From NCBI GenBank assembly GCA_047833645.1, contig CP181259.1, positions 1,736,001-1,800,000 of the forward strand: a DNA stretch of 64,000 nt, written 5' to 3'. Source of the DNA: Pseudolactococcus sp041800635. GTDB lineage: Bacteria; Bacillota; Bacilli; Lactobacillales; Streptococcaceae. Position 1 is the first letter of the stretch, and every line of letters begins with the position of its first letter. A program made the translations under genes and the position numbers. Shown in pieces: positions 8,933-18,660 of the stretch. The notes below the pieces were generated by a model. It was not told where the DNA came from, ran no database searches, and saw only the letters and a program-made list of their open reading frames with translations.

Positions 8933-10423
8933 ATGGCAACAATACCATCTGATAAAAAGCAACCTAAAAAGCGAAGTATCATGCTCAAATGGTCTTTCGC
9001 TAATATGCTTTTTTGTTTCTTGGTTTTTACAGCATTTGTAACGATATCTTACCAGACCTCTGTCCTCTATTTTTTGGATGGTGAGAAAAACGGTCTGATT
9101 AGTGTGGTCGATAGCATCGCGACTAAACTGGAGACAAGCAGTGCTCAGTTAACGCCAGATAATATCTACAAATATTTGGGCTATCAAGAGGCAAGTGTGC
9201 TTGATAATCTTTATGATGAAGATGGTCATGTTATTAAATCTGCTGAGGCGGTTGGGATTCCTGGTGTGGGCTGGCGTTCTTTTCAGGTTTATGATGTCAG
9301 TGGCCAGATGATTTTTACCACGCAATCCGCAAGTTTGCCTCTGGCCAACAAAAAATCAACAGCACCTGTGATCGTGACGATTGATGACCAATCGGGTTAT
9401 ATCACAACACGGCAGATTAAGTCTAAAAAGACAGGTCAAGTCATTGGCTATCTGCAGTCCTTTAATAATCTAGGCTTTTACTACAATATTCGCAATAAAC
9501 TTTTATTTATCCTCATTGCGCTAGAGATTGTTGCCATGTTCTTGGCTAATTTCATTGGTTACTTTGTTTCTAATCACTTTTTGAAACCCTTATCCAAATT
9601 GCATGTGGCCATGAAAAAGGTGACCCATTCGCCTTCTAGTAACTTTGAGAAGGTTGAGATTCATTCTGGAGATGAAATTGAAGAGCTAGCCGATGTTTTC
9701 AACCAGATGATGTATAAGACACATGACTACATTGAGGGGCAAGAGCGATTTGTATCAGATGTCAGTCACGAGTTGCGGACCCCACTTGCGGTATTAGATG
9801 GCCATGTTAATCTCTTGCTCCGTTGGGGGAAGGATGATCCGGATCAATTAAAAGAGTCTCTGGAAGCCTCTCGACAAGAAATTCAGAAAATGTCGAGCAT
9901 GATCCAGGATATGTTAGACATTACCCGTTTGAAGCAGTCAGATGAGTTTAAAGCAGAAACAACCGTGGTTGCGGATAGCGTGAGTGACTTGATTCATAAT
10001 ATGGAGATGATTCATCAGGCCTGCCATTTTGATTTTGAAGATAAGCTAGAGGATTTTCAGGCTAAAGCGCAAATCTATCAAAATCATTACGTCCAAGCTT
10101 TGACGATCTTGATTGATAATGCCATCAAGTATTCTGGTGAGGGGGAAAGTTTTGTCAAGCTGACTTTGTCTGAAGATGATAAACACATTATTACGTCAGT
10201 TGCTGACCGAGGTTTGGGTATTTGTGAAGAAGATCAAGCGCATGTCTTTGAACGCTTCTTCCGTGCGGATAAAGCGCGCAATCGCGAGATTGGTGGCACT
10301 GGTTTGGGGCTGTCGATTATTGCCAATATCGCCCAAATGTATAAAGGCTCTGTTTCTGTTAAGTCAGAACTAGGAAAAGGCTCTACGTTTACACTGGTAC
10401 TGCCCAAAGCAGCACTAAAATAA
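8933..10423 (+). CDS. covS: Sensor histidine kinase, CovS/CsrS type
   Basis: Membrane sensor kinase of 496 residues paired with CovR. A transmembrane helix follows the basic N-terminus (about residues 22-42), then an extracellular sensor region, a second helix near residues 185-205, a HAMP linker, the phospho-acceptor His near residue 279 in SDVSHELRTPL, the N box (ILIDNAIKYS), and the G boxes with FERFFRADKARNREIGGTG. An ATG eight codons upstream exists, but AGGAG sits correctly for the ATG at 8933. The 280-bp gap from covR holds a hairpin and no other gene that I can see. Confidence 0.88.
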   Translation: MATIPSDKKQPKKRSIMLKWSFANMLFCFLVFTAFVTISYQTSVLYFLDGEKNGLISVVDSIATKLETSSAQLTPDNIYKYLGYQEASVLDNLYDEDGHVIKSAEAVGIPGVGWRSFQVYDVSGQMIFTTQSASLPLANKKSTAPVIVTIDDQSGYITTRQIKSKKTGQVIGYLQSFNNLGFYYNIRNKLLFILIALEIVAMFLANFIGYFVSNHFLKPLSKLHVAMKKVTHSPSSNFEKVEIHSGDEIEELADVFNQMMYKTHDYIEGQERFVSDVSHELRTPLAVLDGHVNLLLRWGKDDPDQLKESLEASRQEIQKMSSMIQDMLDITRLKQSDEFKAETTVVADSVSDLIHNMEMIHQACHFDFEDKLEDFQAKAQIYQNHYVQALTILIDNAIKYSGEGESFVKLTLSEDDKHIITSVADRGLGICEEDQAHVFERFFRADKARNREIGGTGLGLSIIANIAQMYKGSVSVKSELGKGSTFTLVLPKAALK

Positions 10424-10430
10424 AGACTTA

Positions 10431-10468
10431 AAACGTTGCCAAGGCAGCGTTTTTTTTTTTTTTTTTTG
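10431..10468 (+). terminator. covS terminator
   Basis: Stem AACGTTGCC / GGCAGCGTT with one G-U pair and a 2-nt loop as drawn, followed by an unusually long T tract. Confidence 0.85.
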
Positions 10469-10508
10469 CACCCTTTAAATTTTGTTTGAATTTTTTGAAT
10501 ATTTCCTA

Positions 10509-10537
10509 TTTACAAGTTTAACTTTCTATGTTAGAAT
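10509..10537 (+). promoter_or_regulatory. amtB promoter
   Basis: TTTACA (10509-10514), 17-bp spacer, TAGAAT (10532-10537). The -10 lies inside the first GlnR-type box. Confidence 0.6.
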
Positions 10538-10571
10538 ATATAACATAGCTTAGATGTTAGGAAATCTAACA
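10529..10571 (+). promoter_or_regulatory. Two tandem GlnR-type operators
   Basis: Two sites match the GlnR consensus TGTNA-N7-TNACA exactly: TGTTA-N7-TAACA at 10529-10545 and again at 10555-10571, 26 bp apart centre to centre. The first overlaps the -10, so binding would block transcription when nitrogen is plentiful. Each is a longer inverted repeat than the consensus needs. Confidence 0.8.
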
Positions 10572-10626
10572 TCAAAATACCTACTGAGCGGGAGCTCATC
10601 TTTTGATACGATTTTAGGAGATATCT

Positions 10627-11865
10627 ATGAATTCAGGAAGTATTGCATTTATCATTATCTGTGCTGCTCTGGTTTTCCTTATGACCCCAGCACTCGCATT
10701 TTTTTATGGTGGTTTAGAACGGCGAAAGAACGTGATTAACACCATGTTGGCCAGTGTCATTCCGCTTGGTCTGGCTTCTATTCTTTGGGTGGCGATTGGC
10801 TATAGTTTATCGTTTTCTGGAGATGGCGCTTGGCTTGGTAATCTGGGTCATGCTTTCTTTAACGGTGTGAGCACTTCTAACAACGCCTTGCATGGGCTTG
10901 AAATTCCAGATGCCCTCTTCGGTGGTTTTCAGATGATGTTCTCAATCATCACCGTCGCCATTCTGACAGGATCTGTTGTGGGTCGGATGCGTTTTACGCC
11001 GCTCGTCATTTTCATGGCTTTCTGGTTAATCCTCGTCTACTATCCATTGGCACACATGGTTTGGGGCGGAGGCTTCTTAGCTCAGATCCATTCAATTGAC
11101 TTTGCAGGGGGTAACGTTGTCCATATTTCATCGGGTGTCAGTGCCTTAGTCTTAGCGCTCGTTTTGGGTCGTCGCCGGGATTACGCCCGTTTAGATTATC
11201 GCCCACATAACATTCCCTTTGTCTTATTAGGTGCTGGATTGCTCTGGTTTGGCTGGTTTGGTTTCAATGCCGGTTCAGCGCTTGCGGCTAATGGTCTAGC
11301 CGTACACGCTTTGATGACGACCAATACTGCAGCAGCGGCAGCCATGTTGTCTTGGGTATTGATTGAAAAAATCATGAATGGGAAACCGACCTTGGTTGGG
11401 GCATCGACTGGTTTGGTTGTGGGGCTCGTTGCCATCACACCGGGCGCAGGTTTTGTCTCGCTCTGGTCCTCTCTCTTGATTGGGGCGCTTGTATCGCCAA
11501 TTTCATATTACTTCATTTCAGTCATCAAACATAAATTTGGCTATGATGACGCGCTGGATGCCTTTGGTGCCCATGGCGTCGGTGGTATCTTTGGGGGGAT
11601 CGTTACAGGGATCTTCACGATGCCGTCACTTGCTTTAGAAAAAGGTTATGATGGTCTGATTTACGGATCAGGCAAACTATTTCTAGCCCAACTGGAAGCC
11701 ATCCTGTTCACCATTGTTTTCAGCGCCATTGCAACCTTTGTTATCATTAAAGTCATCTCACTCTTTATGGCCATCCGTGTCAGCGACCGTGAGGAGGCCA
11801 TCGGCCTAGATGACAGTGAACATGATGAAACGGCTTATCCGACATTTATGGGCTTGGATAGCTAA
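10627..11865 (+). CDS. amtB: Ammonium transporter
   Basis: A 412-residue Amt/Rh-family channel with about eleven hydrophobic helices, which conducts ammonium across the membrane. Family blocks seen are the N-terminal FFYGGLERRKNVINTM, DFAGGNVVHISSG, WFGWFGFNAGSAL and the C-terminal GAHGVGGIFGGIVTGIF with the twin-His region. AGGAG precedes the ATG. It is followed after 30 bp by glnK, the normal arrangement in which the PII protein gates the channel. Two GlnR boxes in front suggest nitrogen repression. Confidence 0.96.
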   Translation: MNSGSIAFIIICAALVFLMTPALAFFYGGLERRKNVINTMLASVIPLGLASILWVAIGYSLSFSGDGAWLGNLGHAFFNGVSTSNNALHGLEIPDALFGGFQMMFSIITVAILTGSVVGRMRFTPLVIFMAFWLILVYYPLAHMVWGGGFLAQIHSIDFAGGNVVHISSGVSALVLALVLGRRRDYARLDYRPHNIPFVLLGAGLLWFGWFGFNAGSALAANGLAVHALMTTNTAAAAAMLSWVLIEKIMNGKPTLVGASTGLVVGLVAITPGAGFVSLWSSLLIGALVSPISYYFISVIKHKFGYDDALDAFGAHGVGGIFGGIVTGIFTMPSLALEKGYDGLIYGSGKLFLAQLEAILFTIVFSAIATFVIIKVISLFMAIRVSDREEAIGLDDSEHDETAYPTFMGLDS

Positions 11866-11895
11866 ACGCTGAGATTGTAAAAGGAGATTCTAATC

Positions 11896-12237
11896 ATGAA
11901 AAAAGTAGAAGCGATCATTCGCACTGAAAAACTAGAGGACTTAAAAGATGCCTTGGTCAAACATGACTTGGCAAAAGGCATGACGGTCACGCAAGTCTTG
12001 GGCTATGGCAATCAAAAAGGCTTTGTTGAGTATGTCCGAGGGCAAAAATTGCACACGACCTTGTTAGCTAAAATTAAAATTGAGATTGTGACTGTTGAAG
12101 AACGTGTCTCAAAATTAGTTGACGTTATTCGCGAAACGACACAGACAGGTGAAGTCGGAGATGGTAAAATCTTTGTCTTGCCAGTTGAAAATGTCATTCG
12201 CATTCGGACGGGTGAAGAGGATGGTGATGCTATCTAA
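11896..12237 (+). CDS. glnK: PII nitrogen regulatory protein
   Basis: A 113-residue PII protein that senses ATP/ADP and 2-oxoglutarate and plugs AmtB. The T-loop region runs GYGNQKGFVEYVRGQKLHTT; the position of the uridylylated Tyr51 of E. coli GlnB is occupied by Leu, so control by uridylylation is not expected, as in other Gram-positives. The C-terminal signature VGDGKIFVLPVENVIRIRTGE is intact. It is co-transcribed with amtB. Confidence 0.95.
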   Translation: MKKVEAIIRTEKLEDLKDALVKHDLAKGMTVTQVLGYGNQKGFVEYVRGQKLHTTLLAKIKIEIVTVEERVSKLVDVIRETTQTGEVGDGKIFVLPVENVIRIRTGEEDGDAI

Positions 12238-12342
12238 GATCACATGACCAGTGATCACCTCTTGTCGCGCATTGATGACACCTGTCATCAAATTTTAAAC
12301 GAAACTTAATAATCATCGTAACCACACACAACCACACAAAAT

Positions 12343-12406
12343 AAAACGCTTAATCGCTGGCTTTTCTAGAGCTGTTTAGAAGAGACTTGCGGTCAAGCGT
12401 TTTTTT
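12343..12406 (+). terminator. amtB-glnK terminator, long-loop hairpin
   Basis: Outer stem AAAACGCTT / AAGCGTTTT encloses a smaller TTCTA-type hairpin and is followed by T residues. It lies in the 301-bp gap before murD; nothing else recognisable is there except GGAAAAC before the murD start. Confidence 0.65.
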
Positions 12407-12538
12407 GTGGGCAGGATTTGTCCGCGTACAGACAAATGGCTGAGTATTGAAAAATTGGGATAAAAACGGTAGAATTATAGGATATGAAGACAAGATTCAG
12501 GTAAAGCTGACCGAAAAGTTAATATAAGGAAAACAATC

Positions 12539-13897
12539 ATGAAAACAATCACAAATTTTGAAAATAAAAAAGTATTGGTCTTGGGTTTGGCTAAGTCTGG
12601 GGAGTCTGCGGCGCGGGTGCTGAATCAATTAGGAGCGATTGTCACGGTCAATGACGGCAAGCCTTTCGATGAAAATCCAGCAGCTCAAGATTTATTGGCT
12701 GAAGGGATTAAAGTCGTGACAGGAGGGCATCCGCTTGACTTGCTGGAAGAAGATTTTGCGGTCATGGTCAAAAATCCGGGGATTCCTTACGAAAATCCCA
12801 TGATTGAGCGGGCGACTGCTTTAAAGATTCCGATTATCACGGAAGTTGAGTTGGCTTATTTGATTTCTGAGTCGCCGATTGTTGGCATTACAGGGACAAA
12901 TGGGAAGACGACTACGACAACGCTGATTGCGGATATTTTAAATGCGGATGGCAAGGTGGCTAAATTGTCAGGTAATATTGGCTTTCCTGCCTCTGATGTG
13001 GCCTCAAAATCGACGTCTGGTGAGACCTTGATCATGGAGCTGTCAAGTTTCCAATTAATGGGGATTGCAGCCTTTCGACCTAAGATTGCGGTCATTACCA
13101 ATTTATTCTCAGCGCATTTGGACTATCACGGCTCACAAGATAATTACGAAGCGGCCAAATGGCGGATTCAAGAGAATATGACTGCCGACGATTTTTTGGT
13201 GCTGAATTTTAATCAGGCCAAACTTCGGGACAGAGCAAAAATGACAGCAGCGCAAGTTGTGCCTTTTTCAACGACTGAAAGTGTTGCAACAGGTGCTTAT
13301 GTGTCAGAAGGTGATATCTATTTCAAGGGTGAAAAAATCATGGCGGTGGCCGATTTAGCTTTACCAGGCGACCATAACGTCGAGAATGCCTTGGCTGCGA
13401 TCTGTGTTGCCAAGTTATCCGGTGTCTCAAATGCTTCGATTGTACGCGTTCTGACGACATTTTCAGGCGTCAAACACCGTTTGCAATACTTGGGTCAGAA
13501 AGCAAACATCAAATTTTATAATGACAGCAAGGCGACCAATATTTTGGCGACGCAGAAGGCCATGTCAGGCTTTGACAACCGCACACTCTGGCTGTTAGCT
13601 GGCGGTTTGGATCGTGGCAATGGTTTTGAGGCGTTGGCGACGGATGTTGCCGACTTGAAGGGAATGATCGTCTTTGGTGAAACCGCGCCGAAACTTCGCG
13701 CCCTAGCAACGTCTCTTGCGATTCCTGTCTTTGACAGCGAGAATGTGGCGACAGCAGCGGTACTGGCTTATGACAAGGCTGAGGCTGGCGATACGGTGCT
13801 GTTAAGCCCTGCCAATGCCAGCTGGGACCAATACAAGACCTTTGAGCAACGCGGCGACTTATTTATTGATGCCTTTACTGGATTGGAAGAAAAATAA
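12539..13897 (+). CDS. murD: UDP-N-acetylmuramoylalanine--D-glutamate ligase
   Basis: Adds D-glutamate to UDP-MurNAc-L-Ala in peptidoglycan precursor synthesis (cytosol). The 452-residue product shows the ATP loop GITGTNGKTTTTTL near residue 115, the Mur central block ELSSFQL, and the C-terminal H-R-L-Q (GVKHRLQYLG) and NDSKATN motifs. First gene of murD-murG-divIB, part of the division/cell-wall cluster; 2 bp separate it from murG. Confidence 0.97.
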   Translation: MKTITNFENKKVLVLGLAKSGESAARVLNQLGAIVTVNDGKPFDENPAAQDLLAEGIKVVTGGHPLDLLEEDFAVMVKNPGIPYENPMIERATALKIPIITEVELAYLISESPIVGITGTNGKTTTTTLIADILNADGKVAKLSGNIGFPASDVASKSTSGETLIMELSSFQLMGIAAFRPKIAVITNLFSAHLDYHGSQDNYEAAKWRIQENMTADDFLVLNFNQAKLRDRAKMTAAQVVPFSTTESVATGAYVSEGDIYFKGEKIMAVADLALPGDHNVENALAAICVAKLSGVSNASIVRVLTTFSGVKHRLQYLGQKANIKFYNDSKATNILATQKAMSGFDNRTLWLLAGGLDRGNGFEALATDVADLKGMIVFGETAPKLRALATSLAIPVFDSENVATAAVLAYDKAEAGDTVLLSPANASWDQYKTFEQRGDLFIDAFTGLEEK

Positions 13898-13899
13898 TC

Positions 13900-15006
13900 A
13901 TGAAAATCATTGTTAGTGGTGGGGGTACGGGTGGCCATATCTATCCAGCACTTAGTTTTATCAACTATCTGAAGACGGTTGAACCAGATGTGTCTGTGCT
14001 CTATATTGGCACACAAAAAGGGTTAGAGTCTAAAATCGTTCCAGAAAATGGGATTGCCTTTCAAACCATCGATATTCAAGGCTTTAAACGGTCGTTGTCA
14101 CCTGAAAACGTCAAAACAGTTTATAAATTTTTCAAGTCTGTCTCAGATGCCAAAAAAATCATCAAGGCTTTCAAACCTGATGTGGTCATCGGTACAGGTG
14201 GCTATGTGGCAGGTCCTGTGATTTATGCCGCAGCCAAGCTAAAAATTCCAACGATTGTTCATGAGCAGAATTCTATTCCGGGTGTGACCAATAAATTTTT
14301 GAGTCGCTACGCGACACGTGTTGCACTGGCTTTCCAAGAAGCGGGGTCATTTTTCCCGTCTAAGAAAACGGTCTTTACAGGGAACCCGAGGGCTCAGGAA
14401 GTGGCTGATTTAACTGACACGAGTCATGTGCTGTGTCAATATGGCTTAAGGACAGACAAGAAGACCATCGTTATCTTTGGTGGGAGTCGCGGGGCACTCA
14501 AAATCAATACCGCAGTCGTCGAAGCACTGCCCGAGCTGGCAACGAAAGCTTACCAGATTCTCTATGCCTCCGGTGAAATTTACTACAACGACCCGGAATT
14601 TTCTGATATATTCACAGCCTATAACGAAAAAGAAAATATCAAAATCGTCCCTTATATTAAGAACATGGTCGAGGTTTTAAATGATGCCAATCTGATTTTA
14701 TCAAGGGCTGGCGCGACGACGCTGGCGGAAATTACGGCACTTGGCCTACCGTCTATCTTGGTGCCGAGCCCTTATGTGACGGCGGATCATCAGACCAAGA
14801 ATGCTGAGGCGCTCGAAAATGCGGGGGCTGCCATCATGATTAAGAATGCGGACTTGACGGGCACGAGTATTGTGGGTGCCATCGATAGCCTCTTGTTGGA
14901 TGATGTGACCTATCGACAAATGGCGGAAAATGCCTTGCGCGAGGGTGTGCCAGACGCAAGTAATCGCTTATACCGGGTGCTTAAGGATGTATTAAATGGC
15001 AGATAA
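13900..15006 (+). CDS. murG: UDP-GlcNAc--lipid I GlcNAc transferase
   Basis: Membrane-associated glycosyltransferase that makes lipid II from lipid I. The 368-residue protein begins with the G loop SGGGTGGHIYPAL, has VIGTGGYVAGP and VHEQNSIPG, a second glycine loop GGSRGA, and the nucleotide-binding SRAGATTLAE block. Standard length. It overlaps divIB by 11 bp, implying translational coupling. Confidence 0.97.
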   Translation: MKIIVSGGGTGGHIYPALSFINYLKTVEPDVSVLYIGTQKGLESKIVPENGIAFQTIDIQGFKRSLSPENVKTVYKFFKSVSDAKKIIKAFKPDVVIGTGGYVAGPVIYAAAKLKIPTIVHEQNSIPGVTNKFLSRYATRVALAFQEAGSFFPSKKTVFTGNPRAQEVADLTDTSHVLCQYGLRTDKKTIVIFGGSRGALKINTAVVEALPELATKAYQILYASGEIYYNDPEFSDIFTAYNEKENIKIVPYIKNMVEVLNDANLILSRAGATTLAEITALGLPSILVPSPYVTADHQTKNAEALENAGAAIMIKNADLTGTSIVGAIDSLLLDDVTYRQMAENALREGVPDASNRLYRVLKDVLNGR

Positions 15007-16102
15007 AGAGAAACAACCTGAACTCACGCCCTGGCAGAAGCAGCATGCGGAATTCCAAAAGAAAAAACAGGAAGAAGCAGCGAAATTAGCCCGAGAAGAA
15101 AAACGGAAGAAGCAGCCGGCCAAGGTCGAATCGGTCATTGAGAAATATGAGGCGATTCCCAATCAACCACCAGAAGTAGCCCAAATACCTTTTTATAAGC
15201 GGTTTAAATTTTGGACGGCGCCAGATGAAAAAGGTGAGATTTCTGAAGTTCTGGGTAAAATTTGGCCCTTTATCTTGGTGACAGCCTTGGTCTTTCTGGG
15301 CAGCATTTATGTCATCTCACCGCTCAGTAAAATCGCTAGTTTCACCGCGACGGGCAATGGGCATGAAACAACTGAGCAAATTGCCGAAGCGACAGGGATC
15401 AAAACCAATGACCATGTCTGGCAAGTGATCCAGAAATCAGCAGCCATTTCCACTAAAATCGAGCAGCAATTTCCACGTGTTAAAACGGCGAAAATCACTT
15501 GGGCCTTTCCCAATAAATTTAGTGCTCAAATCGTCGAATACGGAGAAAGTGCCTATCTCAAAACGGGCGATACCTATCAGCTCGTCTTATCCAATGGCGA
15601 GGTTTTGACACAGGAGCCTGTGGATGCCCAAAAATTAGCAGGCTTGCCAGTCTTAGATGGCTTTGACGCCAAAGCGGTCAAGACCTTTGTGACAGCTTAT
15701 GAAACGCTCAAACCCGAGCTTAAAGCCCAAATCACAACGGTAACCAAGGTCCCAACCAAGGTGACGCCAGACTTCATCGCACTTGAGATGAAAGACGGCC
15801 ACCAAGTCCGCGTGCCGCTAAGCCAAATGGCCGAAAAACTACCTTATTACACTAGTGTCGCCTCGAATCTGACAGAACCGAGCGTCGTCGACATGGAAGC
15901 CGGCGTCTATGCCAAGTCTAAAGCGGCCTACCAGCAGGACTTGGATGATGAAAAGGAAAAAGAGCAGAAAGCCAAAGAAACGGCTGCCGCCAATCAAGCT
16001 GCTGCCAATGGTAGTGGCACGACACCTAGTGATGAAACGACTAGCAACGCTAGCACACCAGCCGCTGGACAAACTGAAACGACGCCTTCGGGGTCGCAGT
16101 AA
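14996..16102 (+). CDS. divIB: Cell division protein DivIB/FtsQ
   Basis: Bitopic division protein of 368 residues. It has a long charged cytoplasmic N-terminus, one transmembrane helix near residues 90-110 (WPFILVTALVFLGSIYVI), an extracellular POTRA (FtsQ) domain, the DivIB beta domain, and an unstructured Lys/Glu-, Ala- and Thr/Ser-rich tail. It forms a complex with DivIC and FtsL at the septum. The gene overlaps murG. No ftsA-ftsZ follows; the next gene is oppA behind its own promoter. Confidence 0.92.
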   Translation: MADKEKQPELTPWQKQHAEFQKKKQEEAAKLAREEKRKKQPAKVESVIEKYEAIPNQPPEVAQIPFYKRFKFWTAPDEKGEISEVLGKIWPFILVTALVFLGSIYVISPLSKIASFTATGNGHETTEQIAEATGIKTNDHVWQVIQKSAAISTKIEQQFPRVKTAKITWAFPNKFSAQIVEYGESAYLKTGDTYQLVLSNGEVLTQEPVDAQKLAGLPVLDGFDAKAVKTFVTAYETLKPELKAQITTVTKVPTKVTPDFIALEMKDGHQVRVPLSQMAEKLPYYTSVASNLTEPSVVDMEAGVYAKSKAAYQQDLDDEKEKEQKAKETAAANQAAANGSGTTPSDETTSNASTPAAGQTETTPSGSQ

Positions 16103-16300
16103 GGTGACTTAGCTGGATAAGTGGAGAATATAATTTACTTCCTATCTTGGGGTGGCTAAAATTTTCGAAAAAATAGTTTCTTCGCCAAATTAACTGATAA
16201 TGACAGCGTTTTGCGATAACAACTATATGTTATTTAAAGGCATAGTGAACCGTGCGGTTAAGGCGAAAGTTCTAATTTAAAAAAGAAATGTCTGAATTTC

Positions 16301-16329
16301 TTGACATCTAAGATAAAATTAAGTAAACT
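16301..16329 (+). promoter_or_regulatory. oppA promoter
   Basis: TTGACA (16301-16306), 17-bp spacer, TAAACT (16324-16329). The rest of the 277-bp gap after divIB shows no gene. Confidence 0.7.
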
Positions 16330-16379
16330 AACGGAGTGGTTACTTTTTATTAACTCAATATTTTATGGGAGAAAAAAAT

Positions 16380-18356
16380 ATGACAAAAAAGACAAAATTG
16401 ATGAGCATCGGCTTGATGTCTGTTGCAGCCTTGGGCGTTTTCGCAGCCTGTGGTAACAAATCTGATTCAAGCAAATCAGAAGGTAAAGATTATTCCTACT
16501 ACTATACGAATGATCCAGAAACCTTAGATTATACCTTCTCAGGTCAACGTTACACAGCTGAAAATACAGCCAACTTTGTTGATGGCCTTGTATCTTATGA
16601 CCAATATCGTCAAATCGTGCCAGCCTTGGCTAAATCTTGGGATGTTTCAGAAGATGGTAAAACATACACTTACCACATCCGTAAAGACGTCCCATGGGTT
16701 GATGCTGACGGCAATGAATATGCGACAGTGAAACCTTCAGACTGGGTCACTGGTTTGAAACATGCAGCTGATACCAACTCTGAAACACTTTATTTGGTGA
16801 CAGATTCAATTACTGGCCTTGCAGACTATGCGAGTGGTAAAAACAAAGATTTCTCAAAAGTTGGGATCAAAGCAGACGATAAAGCTGGCACGTTGACTTA
16901 TACATTAAATGCGCCAGAATCTTTCTGGAACTCTAAAGCAACTTATGGTATCTTGTACCCAGTCAATGCTGAATTCTTGAAAGAAAAAGGCAAAAACTTC
17001 GGTAAAGTCGCAACAGATGGTATCTTGTATAATGGTGCTTTCATCGCAACTAAATTTGATAATAAATCAGCGATTGAATATAAAGCCAATGATACTTACT
17101 GGGATAAGAAAAATGTCCATATCAAGAATGTTAAATTGTCATTCTTCGATGGTAAAAAACCAGAAGACCTCTACAAGGGCTACACAGATGGTAAATACAA
17201 TAAAGCACAACTTTACCCTAACATGCCTTACTTCAAAAATGTAGATAAAGCTAACGTTGTTTGGACGGCACAAGAAGCCACTAGCTACTTTGGTTACTTT
17301 AACCTCAACCGTCAAGCTTATAACAACACAGCACACGATACAGACGCTAAAAAAGCAGCAACTAAACAAGCGATTCTGAATAAAGATTTCCGTCAAGCTG
17401 TCGGTTTCGCCATTGATAAAGCGAAATACAACGCGCAACGTGTGGGTGAAGAAGGCGGAGAGAAATTGACGCGTAATACCCTCGTGCCTTACGATTTCGT
17501 TAAGATTGCTGGTAAAGATTACGGGACTGCTGTTCAAGCCAATCTCCAAGAGATCGACAACGATAACTGGTCTAAAGCATCCGTTGAGCAAGGTAAAAAC
17601 TCAACTTACAACGTTGACTTGGCTAAAGCAGCATTTGCTAAAGCGAAAGCAGCCTTGAGAGCAGAAGGCGTTGAAATTTCAAAAGAAAACCCAATCGTTT
17701 TGGATTCACCAGTCTTAGATACAAGTACCATCAACATTGCTGGGGCAGCATCATTGGAAAACTCTTTTGAAAAAGCTTTTGATGGCGAAGTGAAGTTGAA
17801 CTCAATCAAACTTGCCATGGATCCTTATATGCAAGCAACCTTCTCATTCAAGACAGCTGCTGAAGCTGATTACGACTTTGAATTGTCAGGATGGGGACCA
17901 GACTATGCTGACCCAGCGACTTACCTCAATATCTTATCTCCTAAACAAGGTGACATCGCAATTAAAATTGGTCTTGAACCAGATGTAACACTTGAAGGTG
18001 AAGATAAAGGACTTGCTGCTAAAGCGGCAGTGAATATTGCAGAATACCAACAATTGTTAGATGCAGCGAATGCTATCACAGATAACAATGATGCACGTTA
18101 TGAAGCCTTTGCCAAAGCTGAAGCGTGGTTGATTGATAATGGTATCATCACACCGATGTATGCAATGGGTGCTGTACCACAGATGCAAAACGAAGTACCA
18201 TTTACAAGAATTGATTCTAATAGTGTTGGATCAACGGCTTACTCTTATAAATATTTGAAAGTAGGCGATAAAACAGTATCAGCTAAAGAATATGAAAAAG
18301 CGTTAAAAGAGTGGCAAGCTAAAGTTGAAGAAAAATCAAAAGCGGCTGACAAATAA
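16380..18356 (+). CDS. oppA: Oligopeptide ABC transporter, peptide-binding lipoprotein
   Basis: Extracellular solute-binding protein, family 5, about 658 residues. A lipoprotein signal peptide ends at FAAC, so the mature protein would be lipid-anchored at Cys26. Size and the long insertions match streptococcal AmiA/OppA rather than shorter dipeptide-binding proteins. Blocks such as DVSEDGKTYTYHIRKDVPW and DYDFELSGWGPDYADP are typical. The ATG at 16380 follows GGGAGAA; the upstream in-frame ATG at 16365 would overlap that site. It feeds peptides to the OppBCDF complex encoded next. Confidence 0.94.
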   Translation: MTKKTKLMSIGLMSVAALGVFAACGNKSDSSKSEGKDYSYYYTNDPETLDYTFSGQRYTAENTANFVDGLVSYDQYRQIVPALAKSWDVSEDGKTYTYHIRKDVPWVDADGNEYATVKPSDWVTGLKHAADTNSETLYLVTDSITGLADYASGKNKDFSKVGIKADDKAGTLTYTLNAPESFWNSKATYGILYPVNAEFLKEKGKNFGKVATDGILYNGAFIATKFDNKSAIEYKANDTYWDKKNVHIKNVKLSFFDGKKPEDLYKGYTDGKYNKAQLYPNMPYFKNVDKANVVWTAQEATSYFGYFNLNRQAYNNTAHDTDAKKAATKQAILNKDFRQAVGFAIDKAKYNAQRVGEEGGEKLTRNTLVPYDFVKIAGKDYGTAVQANLQEIDNDNWSKASVEQGKNSTYNVDLAKAAFAKAKAALRAEGVEISKENPIVLDSPVLDTSTINIAGAASLENSFEKAFDGEVKLNSIKLAMDPYMQATFSFKTAAEADYDFELSGWGPDYADPATYLNILSPKQGDIAIKIGLEPDVTLEGEDKGLAAKAAVNIAEYQQLLDAANAITDNNDARYEAFAKAEAWLIDNGIITPMYAMGAVPQMQNEVPFTRIDSNSVGSTAYSYKYLKVGDKTVSAKEYEKALKEWQAKVEEKSKAADK

Positions 18357-18520
18357 AGCAACCATGCATAGCGCCTACCCTACGTAAATGGTAAATAGGA
18401 ACTTTTGAACGCCTTATTATCTTGTTGGATAGATGAGGCAATTCCCCCTTTACAAGAGGGAGCGAAAGTGGTTTGATTTTATGCTTGATTGAATAGAGTG
18501 AGTATAGGATGAAGCAAAGG

Positions 18521-18584
18521 TGAGACTAGATATTTCTGGTCTCAGTTTTGCGTTTAGAGAGACTATCTGTTTTGTCTCTCTAAA
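18521..18584 (+). terminator. Two successive hairpins after oppA
   Basis: Hairpin 1 (18521-18544) is a 10-bp stem with loop TATT; hairpin 2 (18553-18584) is a perfect 11-bp stem TTTAGAGAGAC / GTCTCTCTAAA. They lie in the 304-bp gap between oppA and oppB, are followed by T-rich stretches, and would let oppA mRNA accumulate above the rest of the locus. A promoter-like TTGACG-N16-TAATAT lies just before oppB. Confidence 0.6.
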
Positions 18585-18660
18585 TTTGTTGTTAGCAGTC
18601 TCTCTATCCATCAACTTGACGTAAGTACCATAATTCTTAATATAGAACGGTTTGAAATAG

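Noticed and set aside
10431..10468. Long T tract after covS considered as a phase-variable repeat
   Set aside because: It follows a good hairpin outside any coding region, so it is simply an intrinsic terminator.
17139..17591. 150-codon minus-strand frame inside oppA
   Set aside because: Shadow of a conserved lipoprotein gene; low-complexity Val/Phe-rich product.
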